Below are positions 19,001 to 31,000 of a DNA stretch of 64,000 nt, one piece after another. Source of the stretch: Elusimicrobiota bacterium (lineage in GTDB: Bacteria; Elusimicrobiota; Elusimicrobia; FEN-1173); NCBI GenBank assembly GCA_016715645.1, contig JADJZR010000007.1, positions 1 to 64,000 on the forward strand, read 5' to 3'. The notes under the pieces were generated by a model, which did not search any database, was not told the DNA's origin, and saw nothing but the letters and a program-made list of their open reading frames with translations. Made by a program: the position numbers and the translations under genes. Position 1 is the stretch's first letter. Every line of letters begins with the position of its first letter.

Positions 19001-22000
19001 TGATCGTCACGGGATTGGATAGATCCACTCCCCTGAGCCCGGGGATGGGGACATTAATTTTCGCCCCTTCCCAATTGACCGACGAATCATCCGCCGACAC
19101 ACGATAATACACGGACCCCCAAAAACTTTTTTTGCCGTCTTTTTCCTGGGAAAACAGGATGGGCCTTTCGTTGATTCGAGTTAAATCAGCCGGTTTAGCG
19201 CTCCAACTCCCCCGGGGATTCTCGCGTTCCACATCTCTGGTTGAGAGGCCGGTGATAACAACGGTCGTGGCCGGATCGGGCGGGGAAACACCGTCGGGTC
19301 CCAATATCTCAAAAGAAATTTGAGTGGCCAGGCGGGGTGAAAAACCCGGGTCCTGTTCCATGGTTTGATTCAATAGTTCCGTCCCGTTGTTGGAAGGAAC
19401 GATGTCCGCATGATAAAAGACCCGAGCACTTTGTTCCGCCGTTCGAATTTGAGCCGGGTCGGGTTTGTCTTGAAGCAAGTAACGAATATACTTTTTGCCA
19501 TTCGAATCGGTAACCGTGACCCTCACGATGTCACGCCCTCCGTTGTTAATTTGGAGCGCTACGAATAGTCCTTGCATGCTTAAATCTAAACTTCCAATGG
19601 TAAATCCGAAGTCCCGATAGGGAGAGGCGCGGGTAAGAACGGGGAATTCCCCTTTGCGAAATTCCACCAACTTCTTTTGGGGTCCGGGTTGCAGAAGGGA
19701 AGCCAAATCGTCGATGCCTTCTGACTCCAAAAGCGCTGAAACACCCGATAATACGCCTTGCATGTCGCTGGGGTATAGTTCCGGCCGGGGAGTGCCTTGA
19801 AGTGGGGTGATGCGGGCCGCCCACATAAGTTCCTGGCGCATTTCCAACAGCTCGGCCAAAACTTCCACCATTCGCCGAATGGTGTCCCGGTCTGTGAGCG
19901 AATGGCGTCGAACCAAAATCATTAAATTGAACGCTTCGCCGAAAACCAATTTGTCCAAGGCTTCCACTTCGGACAACGTGGCTCCCGGATGATCGCGCAC
20001 CGCCGATTCCACCCCTTCTTTCAAGCGCGCGCGCCAAGCCGAAACTTCCGCTTTGGAATAAATCACGTAATCGCTGGGAGCCAAAAGGGAAGAGGCAAAC
20101 CCGATTCTTTCAATGGGATAACGGAAAATGTTTTTTGGATTCGCTCCTAATAGGGTGTAGTAAAGAACTGCATCAGAAACGCTCCGCCCCTCGGGCGTCG
20201 TGGGATCGGAAAGGCGGGCAGGATCCCGCCCGGCCTTTTGCATGATTCCCGTCGCCACTTCCAGCACACGGCCACGAACAACCGGCATTCGTTGAAGGGC
20301 CCCCTCCACAGCGGATAAGGACAACCGGTCGTTCGTAAACACGCGATCGCCGGCTTTGGAAAAATGAAGAGAAAATGTGTCTTCTGTTATTACCACAAGT
20401 CGTCTGAGATACCCAAGGTCTACGGTCCCAGTCGAACCGTTGTATACCTCTCTTAGAAACCCTTCGAGCATTTCGAGTCGTTGAGCCCCAACCGACGAAT
20501 CCGGAACGACGTCTCCAAACAAGGCGCCAAAAAGGTCTTCCGCGTTGTTGTTTTCTAGAGCAACTCGGACGGTGGGCGGGGTCAGGGCAAGTTCCGAGGG
20601 AAGACCGGCGGACAGGGCCAAAGCCCGCGGAACAAGGGCCACTGCTGTTGGCAACAGAACAGCCCTGGCAGACCGGTCTCTCTCGTCTTGGGACCTTGAT
20701 TCAGGTAATTTGGCTTCCACCAAGGAGGCCGCCGACATTTTTGAATTCATTCGCGACCCCAGAGCCTCACCGTAGTCAGCCATCAGTTGATCTGTAATTA
20801 ATATGGCGAGATCCAATTCAACCGATCCTTCCTCATACGTCAGCCCGAGGCTCCCCCGCTGAAAACTTACCTCCCCACGAAGCATCGAGACAAGGGCGCG
20901 ATCTTCGCTGAAGGACGGACTGTAAGTATCCCCGGTAAGAACACCCGCCAGCCGTTCGATGTCCGGAGCCTGTCGGTGTTGGTCATAACTTTGACCGACG
21001 GGGCGGTCGACACCATCAATCCGTTCCACTCTCGCACTCGCACCGGGGGCAGTCCCGGAAGGGCCATACCCTGGACGCGGAAGGGACGAAGGATCGGCGT
21101 AACCGAAACTCGCCACCTGATGAGCTGGGTTGCGCAAGGCGGCCGAATCCAACGTTGTTCCGGGGGGAACCTGAACTCGTCCCGAAGGCGCGGACATTCC
21201 TCGCGGAATGGTCAAATAAGAGTTCGGTTTCCCTTCCTCTTGGGTGTAAGTGATGCCCGCCATATCTCGGAAATCTGTCCGCACAACCGGACCATCGACA
21301 CCGTTTTGAACCGAGATGACCAACATCCCGTCCTTTTGCGCATAGCGGTAACTTTCTAATGCGTAACGGGGATCGGAAAGAAGTTCCTCTGCGCCGGGTT
21401 TTGAAAAATCAAAATCTTTGGGAGGCTTTATTTGTCGGTCCGCCAAAAGATAGGGGTTTCGAGTGGCCCAATCCCTGGGAACACGAAAAATAGTTCCATC
21501 AGGCTGAGGGGCATAAATGAATTCTTTGCCCATGTAAATACGTCCGGGATTCCACAGGTCTTTGGGTGGTTTTTCATCGGGCAACAAAAGGCCCGGCCCG
21601 CCGATGGCCACTTTTCCAGCCCTCGACAGCTTTTCCCGTAACTCATCGGAATTGGGTGCCGTGTATTCATCCATCACGGCAACGCCTTCAATATTGGATT
21701 TCACACCGTCACGGAAACCCCAATTCCAGGCGTTAGCTCCAAACCCTAGGGGATGTTCTCTGACAGCCGCTGCGTAAGCGGCGGGGACCCAGGTGGTGTT
21801 CCGTGTGGGGTATTCCCCGATGTTGAAAGGACGGTCGAGCAACTTGTTGGCCTCGAGAGTTTTGATCCAATATGAGGGAGATCCAAAATTGGGGTAGGAA
21901 TGGAATGAAAAATAATCGAAATTGCCTTTTACGGAATCATGGGTCAACATTTGGTGGTGAGGAAAAGACGCGGCGCCCCCCACCAACACATGGCCCGCCA

Positions 22001-25000
22001 CCGGCTTACCGCTCTCGTCTTTCAGAGTATTATCACGAGCCGTATCGCTCACGGTTTTAATAAAGTAAACATAGTCAGCCTGTTGGATGGGGGGTCTGCC
22101 ATGGGCCACCATTTTATCGCCAAACCCGCCGGGAACCGAGGAGGGATCCACGACCCATTCCAACTCAATGCCAGGGATAACTGAAAAGAGAGCCCTATGA
22201 TTTCCAAAGTCTTCAAGAAACGGGACAAGGAATCGAGCCCGGAAAGCCTCGGTCTCCGCCCGCGTCATCGTGAACGTTCCCCTCGCCATCGCCAAATGGT
22301 CAAAGAGTCCAAACTCCACGACGATTCCGTTCTTTTCCGCTAAATCCAAGTAGGCCTTAATATCTGCTTTAAACGCGGGGTAATCTCGCCCCAGATGCCG
22401 CCCATCATCAAGGATCAAGGTTCGAACCATCCCAATCCCGGCCTTTTTCATTTCCGCCAACTGATGGTCGACATACTCCCGATTCCGAGCAACCCCTTTA
22501 AAAGGATCGCCAAAGTTGTGCCCATAGTCCAATATTCGGTCGTTAATTCCGCTCACGTGAACAGGTTTGTTCCCGGGGCCAAACAACCCCTGGGGTGTAG
22601 CCCTGAAATCGTCAAAATCCCCTGCCATTGATGAGGGGATGAGGAAATTCATCGCCATCTCTAATCCATCCCTTACGAACCCTAAAAATACCACGTATTT
22701 AACCCCGTCCCAAAAAATATCTAAGGAAGTTCGTTGGGCCGGCTTCGCTGGTTCAGCCTTCGGCGCAAGGATATCCCCCGCCCGTTTTATTTCTTTCCTC
22801 AACTCCTCCTGAGCCTGCGGATTATTAACCCGCGAGTGTTCGTCCATTGATGTGTTTGGATTCACATCCTTTGCTCCCCAATTCCATGCGTAAATCCCGC
22901 TCCCGCCCGCATTCTTTACGGCTTGTGCATAATCCGTCGGGCTCATGGTCGCAGAGGAATTCGTCTGGTATTCACCAAGGAAAAAGGGCTTATCCTTAGG
23001 CGGTTTGGCCAGTGAATTATCCAAAAAACCCATGTGTGAGTAAAAGTGGAAGTCATAAAAATCAAGGTGACTTCTAATATCGGGATGGGTGGCAACCAAG
23101 TGAGTGTCAACTAACAGATACTGAACAGAAGTTCCGATTGTGACGAGAGGCCGGCCCTTTACCACCACACCACTATCGTCCGTCGAAGGGTCTTTTATCG
23201 CCTGAGACATGGTTTCCACAAAATACCGATAGTCTTTATAATTAATGGGAGCCTTTCCGGCAGACCTCATGCGATCGCCCCACCCTCCCGGAACATTTCT
23301 CCCGAGTATCCACTCGGGCTCATTAATAAGGTCTATTGCGAACAAAGCCTTGTGGGTCCCGAACTTATTCAGAAACGGCCTGAGGAAACCGTCTCGTAAT
23401 CGATCGGTTGCCCCTTTTGACATATCGAAATTTCCTCTGGAAACAGCATAAAAATCGAGCACCACAAAAGTCACTCTCATTCCACGTTTTTCGGCGGCGT
23501 CCAAAAAAACAGAAATGTCATCTTCGAACTTTCTAAAATCTGCGTTTCCACTCCAATGTTCGCCGTCGTCCAGGAGGGGGATGCGAATGGCTTTTACCCC
23601 ACTTTGCACCATTTTGTCCATTTCGGATTCCATCCAATTCTTGTCTCTAGAAAATCCCCGGTTCGGATCCCCAAAGTTTCGACCGTAGTTGACGCCGCGC
23701 CAGTTAACGCCATTTAACATCACCGTTTTTCCGTCAGGATCCCGAACCGTGCGTCCATCAACCCAATCGTCCACCCGCGATCCCCCGGTGGGAACCCTTT
23801 CCGGCGGCGTGTTGACCGCCGGAGAGGACACGGGCGCATCGGATCCGGTTCGTTGTCCGGGAACAACAGGTCCCCCAGCGACCGGCGGGAGGGAAGTTTT
23901 ATCTCTCCACTGAAGTCCTCCAACAATAACGAGATCTTCGGCATCGCCCTCCACAAGGCCAGAGGGCAACTTCTCACCGTAGCGGATTTTCTTCGCTTCA
24001 GTCCCAGACGAAATGACTCGCCCCGTTTTCGGATCTCCGTGGAACCCGTGACGCGTTGATGTGGGGTCCGCGTCTCCGCGAGGCATTGCAAAAACCGTAT
24101 AAAAATCACCCGGGAACGGGGACGTCAAGTAGTCCGTGAATACGAGATTCCCCTCGTAATACAGATTGGCGTAATGGGGGCCAACACCAACCTTTACCGA
24201 CGCCGGAGTAACGAGAACCGAGGGCGAATCTAAGTGCAATGTGCGGGCATCCCTCGCCGCAAAAGGTGTCACGGCGGTGGTGACAACCCGATCTTCCTTC
24301 GGGTCTCCCCCGGGCAATTTGGCTCCCAGCGATTTGGCAACGCTAATCAAAGGCCGGTGCAAATCGTCTTGAACGTGATAAATCGTGATCGGTCGACTGG
24401 GTGAGGTTTTGGTTTTATAGGTGGCCGCCTCGACTGTCAACACCTCGCCGCCATACTTCAAAACCGCCTTTTCCCCGCTGGGAAGCGTCACAACCGCGTC
24501 ACGTTTTAGGATATTTTCCCGGACAACCCGGCCCGACACCTTATTTTTGTCATCCCTAAAATCAATCAGAATCCCCGGGATGGTGAAACGACCTGTCCAA
24601 CTGTCCCATGGAACATCTTTTACGATAAATTTCTCTCCCTTGCGGGTTTCGGTATGGATCAACGTTAATCGCGCGGAGTTCCCCTGACGTTCAAGCCGAG
24701 CCTGCCGGCCCTCAGACCGACGGAGTGTATCGGGAGCCACTCGGCCGGTTGGGTCGACCAAGCGCACGTCGTACGGACGATCGGTCACGATATTGGAAAT
24801 GGCCCACTTTTTTGTCTCCGGGTCAAACTCAATGGTGGCATCGGCTAAGAGATAAGGATCGCGGGGATGGGACCGAAGCGTCCTTTCCGAAAAAATACTG
24901 ACCGCCGACGGGATTTCCCGGCGAAAATCTTTGAGTAAATCCGGGCGGTTGTCCACAAAAGTTGTTGTGCGCCGAGACGGATCTTTCGCGTCGAACGTGT

Positions 25001-28000
25001 AATAGGCCTTTATGACCCGTCCGGTGGGCTGACGCGTTTCAAAATCCAGTTCCCGATATTCGCTCGCGAGTTCCGCCCCTGGGTGGTTGGGAGGAAGGGT
25101 GTTGTCAAAAACACGAACAAAGGTGAATCCCGGACGGCTGTAAGAACCGGGCAAAAAGCCGGGGAAAGGAATGTCAACGGGCTCTGCCCGTTGAGGCGAA
25201 GGGAGTGTCTGCTCGGGTTCGTTCCCGGTCCCATCGGTGATTTGGAGATAATCCCCCGGGTTGAGGCCCAACAGTGTGATCGCGTGGTTGAACTGCGCGA
25301 CGGACCGGTCAAAATCCCCCCGGACCTTTGTGGCCCGAGCCAGGGCTTCTTGGTACGACCGCGCCGCCTGGGTGACAAGTTCAAGACCGGCTATTTGTTG
25401 CGTGTGCCCTGTCCGCTCGGATACCCCGTAACTTTGGTACCGGCTCACCGCTTCCAAGAAGTTGGCCCGCGATTCTTGAACCGTCGCGTTCACGGAAGGC
25501 AATAGGTCTGCCCCTTCCGAAATGCCGTCGGCCAGTCCATTTATCTTTAGCCCCAGTTGACGTAGCTGGTCCGATCGGGCATGTCCGGCGGCATTGCCTT
25601 GCGCCCTATAAGCCTCTGCCTTGGCCTGGCCTTCTCCCCAGGGAGAAATCGTCATGCCCAACCGAACAGAACCGACGGGTTTCCCCGACGTCTCGTCCGA
25701 GGAGTCGATGGTTTCAATGTTAAACGTGGCGCGGGGCATGCGGCGAGCGTTGCGATCGGCGTCGGCCATGGCCCGAGCCGCGTCCACGTTCGCCGATTCC
25801 GCCACCACGTCGGGATGGCTCTCCAGGTCCACCGGAACGGCCGTTGGGTTCCATTGAACGGTCGGAGGGAGCGCGGTTCGTGACGTCGCGGAACCGCTGG
25901 CCAACGGCAAACCACCCAGCGCTTTGCCCATGTCCGTCCAAGGCTGTTGGGTCTGACGCGCAGCATACTCTTCAAAACGGGCCAGGTCGGTGGCAAGGTC
26001 CTTGGATTCCCTGAGGTCCGGCACATTGGATGGAAACACCTGTTCCACTTGAGGTTGTACCACATTGGACCAAAGGGCCCGTGCGACAGCGCTGTTGGTT
26101 TTGGCGATCGAAGCAACTTCTTTCGCTAGATCGTAGACCTGGCTGGCTCGGTTGTATCGGTCTTGGGCCTTGGCCACGGCGGACTGCATGGAGCGATCGG
26201 CCGCTCGTCCAAGTGCAGTCTGAAGACGCCAGGCCACACTTTCTTCTCCCGCTGTTCCGACCGAGAGTACCGCCTTTGCATCGGAGGGAAAAGTTTGGAC
26301 CCCCCCTTTCAGGTAAGCCAACCCGGCGGCCACCGCGTCCACGCCTTTAGCCTGTGCCGCCAACATTTCCGGAGACTGGGGCCCGGTCACCTCCCCTTCC
26401 GGAGATGGAAACGCCATGGCCTCCCGCGTTGCGTTTTCTGGATCCAACCCGAGGAAATAGGCGTTTTTGAGTGCCCGCAAATGCTCGGCTTGGGCGGCCC
26501 GATAGTTCGCCTCGTGTCCGACAAGAGCCAGTTGATACTGCGCGACTTCGCTTGTCGGCACAAGACGTTGGGCCATCAACCCTTGGGCTGTGGCGAGAGC
26601 GACGCTTCCCCTTTGCACTCGCCCTTCGGCTCTCTCCAATTGCTTTCCGGCCCACTCCAAATCCTCCGCGGCGGAAACAACATTCACTTTTTTGAGTCCT
26701 TGCTCGTATTGGCGCGTGCTACGGGCCAGGTTCAATTCCCCCTGGGCGAGGGCTGTCTGAGTCGCAATGAGGCGGTTGAGCGGACTGTAGACGACCTCGG
26801 TGTCCCCGTTCATCAGATAGCGAGGAAGGAAAGTGAGCGGTGTCAAAATTGTTCGGAAAACATCCAGAACCTGGGGCGTGTAGACCAAAGGAACGGGAGT
26901 TCCGCTGGGCGAAAAATACGCGCCCACATGAATCACATGGCGTTGGGCCGGGTTAGCGGCGATTTGCAAACCCAGTTCCGATATCCGCTCTTTGAGAGCG
27001 GCGGAAGCCAATTTATCCGCTTTCGGATCGTGATACTCCGTTGCGACCCTGATGGCTTCGAGCGGATCCTGAACGGTCTGACCGCGTAGTCGGCCAAAAG
27101 TCTGGGCCGCCTCTTTGGGACCTACCCCCGCCGCCTCTTGCATGGTCCGCCAAGCGCTGAGCACGCCCGCCTCCGCGTCAAACAACCGTGATTGTCCCGC
27201 CGTGGTTCGGGCCACTCGTTCGTGATAGGCGAAGTGGGAGGCGTCCGCCGGCGTCAATCGACCAAGGGCTTCTTGCGATCGAACCGCCAAGCGGCGAGTG
27301 TCTTGGGCGTTTCGGAGGTTGAGGTAAGCGGCGGTCACATCCTCAACAATTTGGTTTTGAGCCGCTTTTACCAAAATCTGGGCATTTTTCATGGCCAAAG
27401 CCGACTGCTCATCTCTTGTCTCGGCGTCAGGATCCCAAAGAGGCACCCCCACCAAAACACCAATGGCCACCCCCCCATTCGAAAAACCTAAATTCACCTT
27501 AAAGGTCGGAGGTATCCGAGCCAATAATCTCTGCCAGTCTTCAGGACTGGAGGCTTTTTCAATGTCCGCGGCCGAAAAGCCAAGCTTTTGTTGAATCGCC
27601 CCCTCAACCAAACCTCGGACGTCAAGGGACGCCACGGCATCCGGACCTAACGGAACGCTTACCGCATCTGACCTGGACGGATCTCCCGTTCCTCCGGCAA
27701 AACGGAATTCTGTTTCAGCCTGGGCTTCAGCGAATCGGAGCCCCGCCAGACGGGATCGGGCCTCTTCCCTTAAGCGAACGGCTTCGATCACGCTCACGGT
27801 TTCCCTGGGAGTTCCACCAAAAGAGGCATAAGCCTCTTTTTGGGTGGAGAGGAATGCCTCCGCCGCCTTTACCGCGTTTTCCGCCGTTTGAGTGGCCTGG
27901 CGAGCCAGCTTAAGTTGCTGGCCAGCATTGTCTCGAACTTGCGCGGCTTCCACTTCCAACTGGTTATTTGTGGCTTTCAAGGTCAACAGTTCGGCGGCCT

Positions 28001-31000
28001 TTTCCACCCGGGCGGGAAATTCCTTGCTGATTTTTCGTGCTTCCCTGAGAGCCTTAACGTCCATGGACACCCCAATTTTTGGGAAGAAAGCATTTTCCGT
28101 GTCTGTGAAACCCGATGCTTGGACTTCAAATCCGAGAAACCGGCTAAAAAATCGCGCAAGTTGGTCCGCATCCTGAGTTCCCAATTCCTGGGCGAGGGCG
28201 CTGATTTTGGCCTTGTTCGCATCGATCCGGGCCTGGTGAACATTTAGGTTCGAATCAGCCAAACCCTCCATGAAATTATCGTCCACCTGCAATGTATCTT
28301 TGACCCCCAATCCTAAAAGGTCTTTGGCGGTTTGGGTGGCCTCTCTCTCCGCTTTACGAAGCAACTTGACTTCATCCTGCGCCGCTTTAAGCTCGACAGC
28401 GAGAGCCTTTCTGGCATCTGAAGGTCCTTTTTGGTCAATCCCTCTGAAATTACGGAGGGTTTCATCTTTAACTGTACGGGCATCCGAAACTGCTTTAAGC
28501 ACCAGGAGAGCCTTCGCCGCCCCCTGGGTTCGTTCCACAACCAAGCGGTTAATGTCCGCGTCCGTAAAGTCCGCCCATCGCTTCGCTTCAACATAGGCGG
28601 CATAGTCATCCGTGGTCAGCCGGGACGCCACCGTGGCGAAAGGACCCGCCGCGTCTGCGGAATCCACCTGCACACCCACATCGACTTTCGGGAGAGCTTT
28701 GGTGGGCAGGCTGGCGGCTTTTTTCATCAATTGGGCCGCCCGGTCTCTTTCGCGCTCCTGCTGAGCCACCAGCGACTGTCGAACCCGATCGGAAACATCC
28801 GAAAATTGTCTGATGTGGGTCGACTCGGCGCCCATCAGAATATCGGCCTCGGGCAGGTCGCCCACAAGACCAAAGGTCGGCGGCCTTGGAACCAAAGTTA
28901 TTTGATACTCAGCCGTTGGATCAAGCGCGGGGCTGGCAGTCAGCGGGTACGGGGCCAGGAGGCCGGCCGCTAAAACTCCCGCGGCGGTCGTCGCCTTAAT
29001 GGCGGTTGTAACCGTTGTGTTTGGGGCGTCTGTGGGAGGCGGGAGATCTGCGGATGGCGCGGAGAGAATTTGCTCAGAATCGACAGAAGAAGGCTCTAAA
29101 TCCGCGGGAAATGCACTTGATAATGGCACCCAATCGAACAAAAACTTACCCGTAATTTCGGGAGAATGAGGAGGTTGACCCAATAGAGGCTGAAAATGTT
29201 GGCGCAAATCCAAATAGGCCGATAACGCCCCGGTAGGAGGCGAAATCCCCGCCGACGGGGAAGTTACATCGGAAAGGATAAGCAAACCGAGCGCAACTTG
29301 ACCCACGCGCTCTTTCTGGTTGATATTATCAGTTTGTTTGATTTTTTCAAGAAGCTCTTGGACTTCCTGCCTATGTTGGGGACTAGGATCTTTGGCGAAA
29401 TCCAGTAAAACGGTTCGAGCTTCTTTCGGCAGAGTTCTTGCATGGGCCGTCAAGCTTGCGAGTTCCGACGCCCCTTCGCTCCGCAACACGGCAATGGCCA
29501 GCGGGTCGCCTGCATGTATTTTTAACCGTTCAACCGCCCAAGCGAAACGGGTCTCGCTTTGGGCCAATTCTCTTCTATCGTTGTCTGAATAGACCGACCC
29601 CGCCGCCATCAGTTGGTATTTCCCGGCATTGATCCCTTCGACACGACTGCGAAGATCCTGGAATTCAGACCTTGTCGCATTCGCAAGGCGAGCGTTCAGG
29701 ACGGCTCCGGCTTTTTCAAGAGCGCTCTTTTGCCGATCGGCTGGGAGAGATTGGGCCGCTTGCCCCCCCGGCACGAGAGATTCCATCCATGCGCTCATCC
29801 CCAACGCCGTCGCAAGTCCCTGACCCGAATTTAAGACGCTAAACCCCTGGTTTCCCTCAATCTTTTGAATGAGCCCGTTCACAATATCCGAGTTCGTTAG
29901 TTGGCCCAACCACACCACCATGGCAATCTCTAACTCAACGAGGTACATTCCCTCCATCGAAAACGCCGAAACCAACGCCTGCCGCGTTATGCCCTTGAAG
30001 GTGTAAAACGGCTTATCTTCCGCGCGCGCCGCCCTTGCGTTGTTTGTGAAGGGCAGGTACGTCAGCCACTTGACCTTTCGCTTATACACCGCCCAAGCTG
30101 TCTCTTCTGTTTGTTTTGGATCAGGAGGATCCCTGGATCGGGCCATTTTTTCAGCTTGTTTGGCAATGTTCATAACGGCAAGAATGTAACTAAGGATGAA
30201 GACCGAGGCAATTTTGAAAGGAGAAAAAAGGTTGATCGCGGCCAGTACGACATTGTCGAACCCATGTCCACCACTCAACTCAAGTGCTCTCTGGGCCGCC
30301 CAATCTGCCCCAAAGAATAGATCCAAAAAGTTGAACTGGGAAGCAATCCCCGCAAGACCAATATCAAGGCCCATGGCGGAAAGGACAAGAACGAGAGCCC
30401 CGCTCAACACCATCCGTCCCCACGTGCTGTAAATGAGAAGTGTCCACCGTTTCCACAATATACCCAACATCGCCGCCACAGGAAGGGCCAGCATAAGACC
30501 GATTGTCACGATAGTGGACTTGCCCTCCCACTGCTTTTTCTTGATGAAAAACATTTCCTCAATGAATGTCATGTCGCCCGAAACTTCGCGACCACGGATA
30601 ATCCGCCATAACCGATGGGGTTTCTCAAAGGCAAACCCGTACATGGTTTTGGCCAGGGAAAGGGGGAGATGGGCTAATGCCATTCCAAATGATTCCCAAC
30701 GGGAGATGGGGATGTTCGTTTTTTTTGCGGTTACTTTTTTTTCCTCCCACTTCTCCATGAACCTCAGGTAACGGGTGATCCCAATAAACTCCAACCCGTT
30801 GGCCAAGAATTCTCTCGACTTTTTAACCAAGGGTGTTTCCGTGTTCGCCACCTCATCGACAGCAACAGAAAGGGTGGTCAAAACCAATATGGCTGATCCC
30901 AAAAACCCTATAAGGTAGGCCCCCGTTCCAGAAACAATTTTCACAAAGGGAGAAGCGTTTTCAGAAAATGTGCTTAAAAACGAGAGGAAATCCGGTATGC

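Noticed and set aside
26163..27089. A 308-codon open frame on the plus strand opposite the giant gene
   Set aside because: It is antisense to the TolC-like modules, with no ribosome site or recognisable family; biased GC-rich codons of the real gene leave the opposite frame open.
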